Shown: positions 1-9,475, counted from the first letter of the stretch. The stretch: 64,000 nt of DNA from Actinomycetes bacterium (GCA_021793395.1 JAJYSU010000003.1:1-64000); one strand, 5' to 3'. The notes: generated by a model not told the origin, from the letters alone. A program made the numbers and translations.

Positions 1-1
1 G

Positions 2-1021
2 ACGATTTCGCAAACGATCATGGCCTTCGCCGCGGGCCCGGCGATCATCGACGCGCGCCGCGGTCCGGAGGAGTCGGGGTCGGGGCTGGCGCCGTGTTTC
101 ATCCTCGTCGTGCCGCTCTTTCACGTCACCGGCTGCATCCCGGTGATGATGTCGTGCTTCTCGTGGCACTTCAAGCTGGTGATGATGCACCGCTGGGACC
201 CCGATCGAGCCCTGGAGCTGATTGAGCGCCACCGCGTCACGAGCTTCGTGGGGGTTCCCACCCAGTCCTGGGATCTCCTCGAGAGCCCCCGATTCTCGCG
301 CTACGACACGAGTTCGCTCTCGTCGATCGGCGGAGGTGGTGCGCCCGCACCGCCCACGCTCGTGGAGCGGGTCGATCGCGCGTTCGTCAAGGGTCGCCCC
401 TCACTCGCCTACGGCATGACCGAGACCAACGCCTACGGCCCGGGTAACTTCGGCGACGACTACGTGAGCCACCCCATGTCGACCGGGCGCACGCCCACCA
501 TCGTCATGGACGTAGAGATTCGCGACGACGAGGGACGGGCGCTAGACGTAGGCCGTCGTGGAGAGATTTGGGTGTCGTCGCCGACCCTCATCCGCGGCTA
601 TTGGAATCAGCCCGAGGCCACGGAGGCGACTCTCGTGAAGGGGTGGCTGCGAACGGGTGACCTCGGTCGGCTCGACGCGGAGGGATTTCTCTATATCGAG
701 GATCGCGCCAAGGACATGATTATTCGAGCGGGCGAGAACGTGTACAGCGCCGAGGTCGAGGCGGCGATCTACGAGCATCCCGCGGTCTACGAGGCCGCGG
801 TGTTTGCTCTGCCCGATGAACGGCTCGGTGAGGAAGTGGCGTGCGTCGTGATGGTGAAGTCGGGCCAGCAGATCGAGGTCGAGGAACTTCGTGAGCATCT
901 GCGGGTGCGCCTGGCCGGCTTCAAAGTTCCCACGAGGATCGTGTTCACGCGCGAGCCGCTGCCGCGTAATCCCGCGGGAAAGATGCTCAAGCGTCAGATG
1001 CCCGAACAGTACTTTTCGTAA
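2..1021 (+). CDS. AMP-dependent acyl-CoA synthetase/ligase, C-terminal part (5' truncated by window edge)
   Basis: Frame is open to the window start. Motifs YGMTETN, GWLRTGDLGRLDAEGFLYIEDRAKDMIIRAGENVYSAEVE and the C-terminal PRNPAGKMLKR are typical of the ANL superfamily. Confidence 0.93.
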   Translation, partial: TISQTIMAFAAGPAIIDARRGPEESGSGLAPCFILVVPLFHVTGCIPVMMSCFSWHFKLVMMHRWDPDRALELIERHRVTSFVGVPTQSWDLLESPRFSRYDTSSLSSIGGGGAPAPPTLVERVDRAFVKGRPSLAYGMTETNAYGPGNFGDDYVSHPMSTGRTPTIVMDVEIRDDEGRALDVGRRGEIWVSSPTLIRGYWNQPEATEATLVKGWLRTGDLGRLDAEGFLYIEDRAKDMIIRAGENVYSAEVEAAIYEHPAVYEAAVFALPDERLGEEVACVVMVKSGQQIEVEELREHLRVRLAGFKVPTRIVFTREPLPRNPAGKMLKRQMPEQYFS

Positions 1022-1427
1022 AGGCGTCGATAGCGACGCTGGCGTAGTCCGCCACGCGGAGGGTCGAGAGGTCGCGCAGGGCGAACCAGCTGGCGTGATC
1101 CGTGGTTCCGTTGGCCTCGTGGCGTAGGGCACCCCCCGCGAGGTGCACCGCGTAGATCACGCGTACGGCGTGAATGCGATCGCCATTGTCGCGCCGACGT
1201 ACGTCGCTGGTCACGTCGAGCAGTGTCGGCTGGTGAACGATAAGACCGGTCTCCTCGAGGAACTCGCGCGTCATCGCGGCGACCGGCGTTTCGGCAAACT
1301 TGACGCCGCCGCCGGGGAGCCACCAGAGGGGCGGATCGTGATGCGGGTTGGACGAGCGCACTAGCAACACACGATGGTCCTCGACCAGGATGCCGTAGCT
1401 GCGCACGCTGGTGTGTTGGCGGCTCAT
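987..1427 (-). CDS. NUDIX hydrolase
   Basis: Nudix box GGVKFAETPVAAMTREFLEETGL (GX5EX7REUXEEXGU). Start chosen at MSRQHTSVRSYG; the longer ORF upstream runs into mmsA pseudogene sequence. Confidence 0.9.
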   Translation of the reverse strand: MSRQHTSVRSYGILVEDHRVLLVRSSNPHHDPPLWWLPGGGVKFAETPVAAMTREFLEETGLIVHQPTLLDVTSDVRRRDNGDRIHAVRVIYAVHLAGGALRHEANGTTDHASWFALRDLSTLRVADYASVAIDAFTKSTVRASDA

Positions 1428-1494
1428 CGATCCCCCGCCGTGCCGTGCCGTGCGACGCGTTCGTGACGAGGCGCACGGGGTGAGAGGAGACGTG

Positions 1495-2565
1495 AGTGAG
1501 CAGTCATGGCGTGCCTCGCGCGTGGCGGGAGGGCCGAGGTTGACGTGCGGCCGAGGGCTCGGGCCGTCGGCTCGTGACGACCGTCGCGCGGGTGTCGACG
1601 GCGATGCCGTCGGGTCCGTAGGTCGGGGGCGTGGCCGACGAGTGAGTTCGTCCAACCGCCGAAGGAGTACGACGTGATCGGTGCGGGAATGGGCACGTTG
1701 ACGCCAGTCATGGCGACCATGACGTCACGGGTGACGCGCCGCGTCGCGCGTCGATTGCGGGTAACGAGTGCGACACCGTTGCCGTAGGGGTCCGCGTTAA
1801 TGAGTCGCACGGGGTTATCGTACGTGGCGACGCGCGTGACACCCCGGACGGGCTCGAAAATTTCGTCGTCGTGGACCCGCGCTTCCGGGTGCGACCCGTG
1901 GAGGAGGCGGGGGCCGACGACGACACCGTGACCGATCATGAGTGACGTGCCGTCACGAGCGACCGTGATGTCGTCGGCCGCCGCGCACGCCACGCCGAGG
2001 CGACGCGGTGGCGATGTTCGCGGATGATGACCGGTTCGACGTCGCTCGTGGATTGGTCACCGGGGACCGCCGTAGGGTTCTGGGCCCCGTCGCGGGCCCG
2101 CACTCGCTGCTCGTTCGCGGCCGCGTACACGTGGCGTGCGACGGGAGCCGAGCCAACGATACTGATGGTGTTCACTCCCGGGTTCTCGAGGCGCCGGATG
2201 ATTGTGGTGGCGTTGGCGTGGAGCACGTTGAAGGCGCCGTTGGGAATCCGAGTGGAGAAGTCTCCCTTGAGTTCCGCGAGGCCGCGGGCGTCGTCGACGT
2301 TCTCGATACCGCGAGTGACGTCGTCCCGCGTGTCGGCCCGGGTTGTGCCGCGTTCGCTGGTCATCACCGCGGCCCACGCATCCGTGCGCTCAACCAGGAG
2401 GTGTCGGAACGTGACGAGGAGAAAGGTGCGCGCGGATTGAGTCGGGGTGCGCCACGTCACCGCGGCGCCCGTGGACAGCGCCACCACGTCCTCGGCGACC
2501 GTGGAGGTGGGAACGGGTACGAGGGTCGTGACCTCGCCGGTCGCGTGACGGTGCACGGGGCTCAC
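1495..2565 (-). pseudogene. Degenerate methylmalonate-semialdehyde dehydrogenase (mmsA-like) pseudogene, several frames, internal deletions
   Basis: Minus-strand frames carry successive MmsA-like blocks: HRHATGEVTTLVPV; TSERGTTRADTRDDVTRGIENVDDA; IPNGAFNVLHAN...NTISIVGSAPVARHVY; then in another frame DDEIFEPVRGV...LINADPYGNGVALVTRNRRATRRVTRDVMVAMTGVNVPIPAPITSYSFGGWTNSLVG; then in a third frame YGPDGIAVDTRATVVTSRRP. The nucleotide-binding and catalytic Cys segments are missing. Confidence 0.85.
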
Positions 2566-2751
2566 TTCCTCACCCTCGCGAGACAGTCCCCCCTCACGTG
2601 CGGAATCGTTCGCATACGGCCCCTTCTTTACGTGGTCAATCTATCTCGCGGGTCCCGCTCGCGGTGTCCGACCCCGTGACGTGAGCGCACACCGTGGGAT
2701 CGGTAGAGTGAGGGATCGCGCGACCGGTGTTGTTCGCCGGACGGCCAGTGA

Positions 2752-3195
2752 GTGGAAGGATGTCGAGTGATCGCTCGCGTCGGTGACGACGGTGAGTTGG
2801 TGCTGGGTAGGGGCGTCGTGATCCCGGCGAGTGAGGTTGGCCTGCGGATGACGACCTCGGGTGGGCCCGGGGGACAGCACGCCAATCGAACACTCACGAA
2901 GGTAGTGGCGAGTTTCGACGTGACGGCGTCGCGGGCGCTGTCGCCCGCGCAGCGTGGTCGGTTGGTGGACGCGCTGGGGCCGGTCGTTCGTTCGAGCGCT
3001 AGTCGCTTTCGCTCCCAGTCCCAGAATCGTTCGGCGGCGTGCGAGCAACTGGCCGTGCGGCTGTCGCGAGCGCTGGAGGCTCGCGCACCGCGGCGAGCCA
3101 CTCGACCAACCGCCTCGTCGCGTCGGCGTCGCGTGGACGAGAAGCGCGAGCGTGGCGCGTTGAAGGAGAGACGTCGCCCGCCGGTGGAGGATTAG
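2752..3195 (+). CDS. arfB: ArfB/YaeJ-type peptidyl-tRNA hydrolase (class I release factor GGQ domain)
   Basis: GGQ motif in TSGGPGGQHANRTLTKV, basic C-terminal tail, ~147 aa. GTG at 2767 is an alternative start. Confidence 0.88.
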   Translation: MEGCRVIARVGDDGELVLGRGVVIPASEVGLRMTTSGGPGGQHANRTLTKVVASFDVTASRALSPAQRGRLVDALGPVVRSSASRFRSQSQNRSAACEQLAVRLSRALEARAPRRATRPTASSRRRRVDEKRERGALKERRRPPVED

Positions 3196-4043
3196 CGGTA
3201 CGTATCGAGGTGTCGAGACATAGCGGCGAGAGCCCGCGCTATGGACTCATCGAGGGCGGTGTCGGTGTCTTCGTGGGGTCCGCGCAACGGCGTGAGCGAG
3301 GCGTACCCCGTGGCCAGTAACGCGCCGTCGTCGTCGGGCGCTTCGTCGCTGACGTCGCCCAGTTGTGGACTCGCCGCGCCGAGGCGAAGCGGAAGGTCGC
3401 CCTCCTCAGCCAGGGGCTCGCCGCCCGCGCGTGGACCGGCGGACCTGACCACTCCCGCGGTGGAAATCCGACCTCGCCGTACGCCGCGAAGCGCGTCGGC
3501 GGGAAGGTTGGGCACGTTGAGGTTGAACAGGGTGCGCGAGGGGGCGTTCATGAGCTCCTCGAGCACTTCGACGGCTACCGCCGCCGCCGTCTCGTAGTGA
3601 ACCTCCTCGCCCCACTGGACCGAGATCGCCATACCCGAGAGGCCGAGTTGGGCGGCGGTCAGGATGGCGCCGACGGTACCCGAGTGCAGGACGCTGCGCC
3701 CGACGTTCGCCCCCGCGTTGATCCCTGACAAGACGAGGTCCGGTTGGTAGTCGAAGCTGCCCAGGGCGCCGAGGAGCGCGCAGAGGGCCGGTGGGGCGTC
3801 CAGGGCAAAGGTGGCGATACCCTCGGCTCCGGCAATGTGGTGGCGTCGGTAGCGCACGGACGGATGATCAAAGACGTCGCCCACCGCGGCCGACATTCCC
3901 GAGTAGTTGACGTCGGGCGCCACGATTACCACGTCGCGAATCTCGTTGGCCGGTCCGCGTTCGATCCAGCGCGAGAGCGCTCGAGCGAGAACGGCGATGC
4001 CCGGAGCGCCGACGCCGTCGTCGTTGGTGAGCAGAATACGCAT
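3192..4043 (-). CDS. surE: 5'/3'-nucleotidase SurE
   Basis: N-terminal MRILLTNDDGVGAPGI, VVIVAPDVNYSGMSA, SGINAGANVGRSVLHSGTVGA. Confidence 0.95.
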   Translation of the reverse strand: MRILLTNDDGVGAPGIAVLARALSRWIERGPANEIRDVVIVAPDVNYSGMSAAVGDVFDHPSVRYRRHHIAGAEGIATFALDAPPALCALLGALGSFDYQPDLVLSGINAGANVGRSVLHSGTVGAILTAAQLGLSGMAISVQWGEEVHYETAAAVAVEVLEELMNAPSRTLFNLNVPNLPADALRGVRRGRISTAGVVRSAGPRAGGEPLAEEGDLPLRLGAASPQLGDVSDEAPDDDGALLATGYASLTPLRGPHEDTDTALDESIARALAAMSRHLDTYR

Positions 4044-4091
4044 ACTGCGTACGATAACTGTCGAGGGTTACGGGCCAGTGGACGAGGAGAC

Positions 4092-5009
4092 ATGACGATG
4101 CGACCATCGGGCGAACAGATAGCGATTGCCCATGGCGATCAGCGAGCGGTGGTCACTGAGGTAGGCGCCACCCTGCGTACCTACGTCAAGGGTGGCGTGA
4201 GCGTGATCGAGGGTTTCGCCGCCGAAGAGGCGTCGACCGGAGCCCGTGGCCAGATCCTCTACCCCTGGCCGAATCGCATGGGTGACGGGAACTGGTCGTT
4301 CTCGGACCGTACGGCGACGACGACGGTCGACGACCTCGCTCACGCGACGGCGCGACACGGTCTCGTACGGTGGCGTCCGTTTCACGTCGACTCCGTGAAT
4401 CAGAACCGGTGTGTCTTGTCACTCCTCCTGCACCCGACGCCCCAGTACCCATTCCTGAGCGAGGTGGCGGTGGCGTACCACCTGGGCTCGTTGGGTCTCA
4501 CGGTGACGACGACGGTGACCAATCGTGATGACGTGCCACTTCCGTTCGGTCTGGGTTTTCATCCCTACCTCACGGTTACCACGCCCACGATTGAGGGGGC
4601 GGAGTTGCTCGTCCCGGCACGGGCTTTCGTGGCGGTGAACGAGCGTCAACTCCCGACGGGAGAAATTCTGCCGGTCAGCGGCCACGCGCTGGACTTCACC
4701 CAGGCGAAGTCGGTGAACGGTCACGAACTGGACGTGACCTTTACCGAGTTGTTGCGCGACGACTTTGGTCTGGCGACGGTAGGGCTTACGGACCGCACGG
4801 GTGGGTACGTGGAACTGAGCATGGACCGCAACTTCCCCTACGTCCAAGTCTTCACGGGCGACTCACTCGATCGGGGACGTCGTCGTACGGCGGTGGCGGT
4901 TGAGCCGATGACGTGCCCCCCCGACGCGCTGCGCAGCGGTAAGGATATCGTCGTGCTGGAGCCGGGCCAGCACTGGGCCGGGTCGTGGCGAGTGCGGAGG
5001 CGCGAATGA
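4092..5009 (+). CDS. Aldose 1-epimerase family protein
   Basis: ILYPWPNRMGDGNW, ARHGLVRW, GLGFHPYL, FPYVQVFTGD motifs of galactose mutarotase-like proteins. Internal ATG start chosen. Confidence 0.87.
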   Translation: MTMRPSGEQIAIAHGDQRAVVTEVGATLRTYVKGGVSVIEGFAAEEASTGARGQILYPWPNRMGDGNWSFSDRTATTTVDDLAHATARHGLVRWRPFHVDSVNQNRCVLSLLLHPTPQYPFLSEVAVAYHLGSLGLTVTTTVTNRDDVPLPFGLGFHPYLTVTTPTIEGAELLVPARAFVAVNERQLPTGEILPVSGHALDFTQAKSVNGHELDVTFTELLRDDFGLATVGLTDRTGGYVELSMDRNFPYVQVFTGDSLDRGRRRTAVAVEPMTCPPDALRSGKDIVVLEPGQHWAGSWRVRRRE

Positions 5010-5731
5010 GCGAGCAGGTGGTGCTGGTGACGGGATCAACCAGCGGCATCGGTGAGGCGACAGCGCGTCGCTTCGCGCGCGACGGTGCCACCGTCGTTTT
5101 TAACTCACGCGCCAGCACTGAGGTTGGTGAGGCACTGGCGCGCGCCACACCCGGTTCGCACTACGTACGCGCTGACATTGCCGTCGCGGACGACTGTCGT
5201 GCACTCGTCGCGCAGGTTCTCGATCGCTGCGGCCGCCTTGACGTACTGGTTAATAACGCCGGCACCACCCGCGTCATTGATCATCGAGACCTGGCGAGCG
5301 CGTCGATAGACGTGTGGCGAGAAATCTTCGAGGTGAACGTGTTCGGCACGTGGCAGTTGAGCGTGGCGGCGATGGAGGCACTGCGCGCGACGAGGGGGTC
5401 GATCGTGAACGTGACGTCGATCGCGGGACTGCGCCCCACGGGATCGTCGATACCCTACGCGGCGTCCAAGGCGGCGCTCAATCACCTCACGGCATTGTTG
5501 GCCAAGGCGGTCGGCCCCGAGGTTCGCGTTAACGCGGTGGCCCCGGGACTCGTCGACACGCCCTGGACCGCGGACTGGGACGCCCAGCGTCGCTTCGTCT
5601 CCACCCACGCGCCGCTCCGTCGTAGTGGTGCGCCCGAGGACGTCGCTGACGTGATCGTGGCTCTCGCTACGACGTCCTACGTGACCGGTCAGGTAGTGGT
5701 TGTCGATGGGGGGCTGACGCTGTCGTCCTGA
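5006..5731 (+). CDS. SDR family oxidoreductase
   Basis: VTGSTSGIGEATARRF cofactor motif, NNAG, YAASKAALNHLT, C-terminal VVVDGGLTLSS. Confidence 0.93.
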   Translation: MSEQVVLVTGSTSGIGEATARRFARDGATVVFNSRASTEVGEALARATPGSHYVRADIAVADDCRALVAQVLDRCGRLDVLVNNAGTTRVIDHRDLASASIDVWREIFEVNVFGTWQLSVAAMEALRATRGSIVNVTSIAGLRPTGSSIPYAASKAALNHLTALLAKAVGPEVRVNAVAPGLVDTPWTADWDAQRRFVSTHAPLRRSGAPEDVADVIVALATTSYVTGQVVVVDGGLTLSS

Positions 5732-6605
5732 CGCTGTCGTCCTGAGGCTGGTAGGGCGGGACGGCGACGCGCATGAGCGCCGATAGGGCGTGCGTGGCCG
5801 CGTCGAGGGTGAGTTGGGCTGGTTCGGGGATCATTGGCACGTCCAACAGTCGACGCCCCCAGTTGGGGACGACGCCAAAGGCGCTGCGTACCAGGAGCGC
5901 GTAGGCCGCACGCTGTCGCGCGCCGCGCACCACGCCGTGTCTCAGGAAATCTCGGGCGATGATGGCCTCGTCGCTCAGGCGTAGTTCGGGGCGGAATCGG
6001 TCGAGAGCGTCGCGCAAGTGCGCGACGCAGAGCGGTGGGTCGCTCACCCCGAGATCCCGGGCGACAATAGCCTGCTCGGCGACGTAGTTGTCGTACTGGT
6101 GGCTCGTGAGCCGAGTCGCACCGAAGCGTTGGTGGGCGGCGAGGAACATCGCGGTACCCGCCACGTGGACCCACTCCAGTAGCCGTGGATCGCTCGCGCG
6201 GTACGCGACACCGTCATCGGCGACGCCGCGTACGTACTCGTGAATCGTGCGTACCCGTTCAATGGCCGCGAGCGCCTCCTCACGTGACCCGTACGTGGTG
6301 AGCCCGATGAAGTGCGCGGTCTGGCGAACGCGGCCGAGGGGGTCGTCGCGGTAGCGCGAGTGCTGGGCGACGCCCGCCATCGAGTAGGGGTGAAGCATTT
6401 CGAGGAAGAGCGACGCGAGACCGCCGACAAGCATCGAGGGGAGATCACCGTGGACGATGCGCGCGACCCCCTCAATCGAGCGGTAGGCGCGTTGGGGGTC
6501 GTCGCACGCCGCGGGCGGATCGTCGGTGAGACCGATGGCCCGTCGCAGGCTGTGGTTGGCGCGCTCGCGTGAGCGAGCGGAAATGGGCCACGTGACGGTA
6601 CTCAT
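5667..6605 (-). CDS. Oxygenase MpaB family protein (DUF2236)
   Basis: GGLASLFLEMLHPYSMAGVAQHSRYRDDPLGRVRQTAHFIGLTTYGSREEA resembles DUF2236. Start MSTVTWP, preceded by an AAAGGA Shine-Dalgarno-like sequence. Confidence 0.8.
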   Translation of the reverse strand: MSTVTWPISARSRERANHSLRRAIGLTDDPPAACDDPQRAYRSIEGVARIVHGDLPSMLVGGLASLFLEMLHPYSMAGVAQHSRYRDDPLGRVRQTAHFIGLTTYGSREEALAAIERVRTIHEYVRGVADDGVAYRASDPRLLEWVHVAGTAMFLAAHQRFGATRLTSHQYDNYVAEQAIVARDLGVSDPPLCVAHLRDALDRFRPELRLSDEAIIARDFLRHGVVRGARQRAAYALLVRSAFGVVPNWGRRLLDVPMIPEPAQLTLDAATHALSALMRVAVPPYQPQDDSVRTTASAPHRQPLPDRSRRTS

Positions 6606-6683
6606 GGCGTCCTTTCTCGTTCTCGAGGCCACTGTACGGGAGCGGTGCTTTTCTTCATGCGCCGAGTCTGGAACACTGGGGAG

Positions 6684-6989
6684 ATGCCCTCCGTCCAACC
6701 GCTGCGGACAACCTCGGAGGAGACCGAGGTTGTTACCTCCGAGACGGTCGCGACGCGACGGCCGTGGAACGTCGTGGTGTGGGACGATCCGGTGACGCCG
6801 ATGCCGGTGGTCGTGGTCATCTTTCGTAAGGTCTTCGGCTACTCCAATAACAAGTGCACGCAGTTGATGTTGACCGTGCACCACGAAGGGCGAGCCATCG
6901 TCTGGTCCGGAGCGCGCGAGCGCGCGGAGTCGTACTGCGTGAAGTTGCAGGTGGCGGGGCTGTCGACCACGATCGAGCAGGGTGACTGA
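6684..6989 (+). CDS. clpS: ATP-dependent Clp protease adaptor ClpS
   Basis: PWNVVVWDDPVTPMPVVVVIFRKVFGYSNNKCTQLMLTVHHEGRAIVWSGARERAE; followed by a DUF2017 gene. Confidence 0.92.
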   Translation: MPSVQPLRTTSEETEVVTSETVATRRPWNVVVWDDPVTPMPVVVVIFRKVFGYSNNKCTQLMLTVHHEGRAIVWSGARERAESYCVKLQVAGLSTTIEQGD

Positions 6990-7423
6990 TGGGCCTGGCT
7001 CGACTCTTCGTGCGCCGCCGTGACGGGCGGGTGGAGGTTCGTCTGGGCGACGCCGGGCGGTCCTTCGTGCACGACGCGTTCGCGCAGGTGGTGGCGGCCG
7101 AGCGCGACCCCGACCACGAGTGGCACGCGAGCCTGACGCCGCCCATCGACCCCGCCGTTGATCAGGACGATCCGGTGGCGACGCTGCGTCGCCAGAGTGA
7201 GATGACCACCAACGCCGAACTGGCGCTCGTGACTTCGGGTGAGCAGTTCCTCAACGCGGCGGAGGCGTGGGCGTGGCTCACCACGTTGCAGGTGGCGCTG
7301 CGCTCGGTCGCCGTCTCGCACGGTCTACTGAGCGACGAGCGACTCGCTCAGAGTGACGCGGCGACGCTGGACTACGTGCGTACCCTCCAACAGGTCCTCT
7401 TCGCCCTCGCGGAGTGCCTCTGA
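6989..7423 (+). CDS. DUF2017 family protein
   Basis: Immediately downstream of clpS, the usual actinobacterial arrangement; ~144 aa with C-terminal LDYVRTLQQVLFALAE. Confidence 0.75.
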   Translation: MGLARLFVRRRDGRVEVRLGDAGRSFVHDAFAQVVAAERDPDHEWHASLTPPIDPAVDQDDPVATLRRQSEMTTNAELALVTSGEQFLNAAEAWAWLTTLQVALRSVAVSHGLLSDERLAQSDAATLDYVRTLQQVLFALAECL

Positions 7424-7733
7424 CGCTACGGCGCAGCGTCCGCGGTCGAGTCGACGTGGCGGAATCGACGAGGTGGGTCGACGTGGAGGAGGCGCGACAG
7501 GACGTCGTGGAGCGTCACCGCGGCAGCGGCGCTCGTCGCGCGCCCTGCACGCTCGCGTGACGCGAGCGGACGCCACAGGCGGTGAGGTGATGATTGTGGC
7601 GCCGCCGTCGCGCAGGTTCGCGCACCGGTGCGCACGTGCGACACGGAGTGGCGGGTGATAAACCAGAGACGACGCCACCGCGTGGGTTGGCGTCGTATCA
7701 GTGTCGATGACGGATAGAGGGGTAGGTACGTAC

Positions 7734-9362
7734 ATGAAGCACAATGCACGGAGTACGGACGCGGGTCGCCGGTGGCGACGAACGTTGTCCTCGATTGTGT
7801 CACTGGTTGCCGGTGTGTCCTTGGCCGCTACCGGGCTGACGTTGGCGTCGACCACCGCGGCGTCGGCGGCCACTACGGCTACTACGGCGAGTGCGACACC
7901 GTGTGCGATCAGCGTCAGTGCGGGCTCCGGCACGGCCGTGGGCTCGCTCATCCTCGGTGTTACTGCCGGTACGACGCAGATTACGTTCGACTGCAACACG
8001 TCGTCGAACGCGGCCTTCGGCGTGGAGGCCTCGATGCTCAGCCTCGTGGGGGCGTCGTCGGTGAGCCAGGAGGCGTCGGCCGACACCTCGGCTCTAGCGA
8101 CCTTTAAGGCGAGTCCGACGGACACCAGTTGCCCCGCGGGAACCGCGGGGTCCTGTGAGACCGCGACCTTCACCATTCCGGCCTCCTTCAGCGCGGCGGA
8201 TCCCAACGCGCAGTGCCCGCCGACCCAGGCGCAGATCAACGCGGGCCTCTACGGCTGCGTTCTCGCGGTGGCTACGGCCGCGGGTGTCCCGGTCCCTGGT
8301 GTTAGCGCGCTGATCACCTACGCCAACTCGCCGGCGCCCGCCGCCCCCACCGTCGTGGCCACGCCGAACGTGGCGGTCGCGGGAAGTTCGGTTTCCTTGA
8401 GTGACACCAGCGCGTCGGGCGACTGGTGGGGTAACGCCGTGCAGACGAACCAGGCAGTCGCCCTGGGTACGACGCCCCTGGCGGCGCCAGCCACGTGCGC
8501 GACGGGGTACGGGACCGTACCGACACCCCTGGTCATGGTGAACTGGTTCGCGAAGGGTTCGACGACACCAATCCCGGGCAGTGCGGCGGGTCTCACGATT
8601 ACCAACGACTGCTACGACGGCACGACCCTGCACGGACCCACGATCGGTGGCTCGATCGCGGTGCCGTCTACTCTGACCGTCGGAACCAGCTACACGGCCT
8701 TCGTGTGTGAGATGAACATCACGCCCTACCCGAGCAACGACTCGAGTGCGGCGACGAACTGTGGCCCCGCGCCCCAGGGTGCCAGTTGGATCGACGCGTC
8801 ATTCCCGTTCACCGTGGCCACGGCCGCCATCACCCAGTCGGGTTCACAGACGGCCACCGTCACGGCGAACAAGTCGGCAACGTTTAGTGCGCAGTTGGCG
8901 GTGACCGGGAATAGTGGCGCGACGACCTTCGCGCAGGCGACGGGCTCGCCGCAGCTGGTCGTGTCGTCGAGCGGTGCCGTGAGCACGTCGGGGGCACTGG
9001 CACCCGGTACCTACCAGGCGACGGGGACGGTGAGTGACGCCAACGGGGACGGAGGGGCATTCACCTTCGCGCTGGTCGTGAAGAAGGCGCCACCGGTTGT
9101 CGTTGTCCCACGCGTGAGGCGCGTCGTGGGCGCGGCGGTGCGTGGTCGTTTCGTGATTCTTACCGTCCTGGGTTCCGGGTTCGTGGGTCGCCCGCGGGTG
9201 AGCCCTCCGTACGGCACGGTGGCGAGAGTCGTGGCGTCGAGCGCCACGATGTTGAAGTTGCGCGTGCTGGTGCGTGTGGGCGGGCCTCACGGTTTTCGCG
9301 TCATGGTCCTTCGATTCAACAATGGCAAGGTGCTACGCGTTCGCTACCTCTTTCGAGGGTAA
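7734..9362 (+). CDS. Secreted protein of unknown function with C-terminal beta-rich domain
   Basis: Signal peptide (RRWRRTLSSIVSLVAGVSLAATGLTLASTTAASAA), Ala/Thr/Ser-rich body, C-terminal VRRVVGAAVRGRFVILTVLGSGFVGRPRV...LRFNNGKVLRVRYLFRG. Start could be 7701. Confidence 0.7.
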   Translation: MKHNARSTDAGRRWRRTLSSIVSLVAGVSLAATGLTLASTTAASAATTATTASATPCAISVSAGSGTAVGSLILGVTAGTTQITFDCNTSSNAAFGVEASMLSLVGASSVSQEASADTSALATFKASPTDTSCPAGTAGSCETATFTIPASFSAADPNAQCPPTQAQINAGLYGCVLAVATAAGVPVPGVSALITYANSPAPAAPTVVATPNVAVAGSSVSLSDTSASGDWWGNAVQTNQAVALGTTPLAAPATCATGYGTVPTPLVMVNWFAKGSTTPIPGSAAGLTITNDCYDGTTLHGPTIGGSIAVPSTLTVGTSYTAFVCEMNITPYPSNDSSAATNCGPAPQGASWIDASFPFTVATAAITQSGSQTATVTANKSATFSAQLAVTGNSGATTFAQATGSPQLVVSSSGAVSTSGALAPGTYQATGTVSDANGDGGAFTFALVVKKAPPVVVVPRVRRVVGAAVRGRFVILTVLGSGFVGRPRVSPPYGTVARVVASSATMLKLRVLVRVGGPHGFRVMVLRFNNGKVLRVRYLFRG

Positions 9363-9371
9363 GTGACCGCA

Positions 9372-9400
9372 GGGGGCGCCGACTCCGGGTCGGCGCCCCC
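9372..9400. terminator. Hairpin, 12-bp stem GGGGGCGCCGAC / GTCGGCGCCCCC
   Basis: Perfect inverted repeat just after the stop codon of the 7734-9362 gene; no U-tract. Confidence 0.65.
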
Positions 9401-9434
9401 CACTACCCGTCGTGGGGCACCGCGACGGGTAGTG
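9401..9434. terminator. Second tandem hairpin, 12-bp stem CACTACCCGTCG / CGACGGGTAGTG
   Basis: Perfect inverted repeat directly abutting the first hairpin. Confidence 0.6.
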
Positions 9435-9475
9435 GGGCCAGCGAAGGGTGATGGCGTACGTGGCGGCAACACCAG

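Noticed and set aside
987-1655. 222-aa version of the NUDIX ORF
   Set aside because: Upstream part is the mmsA pseudogene tail in another frame; MSRQHTSVRSYG is the natural domain start.
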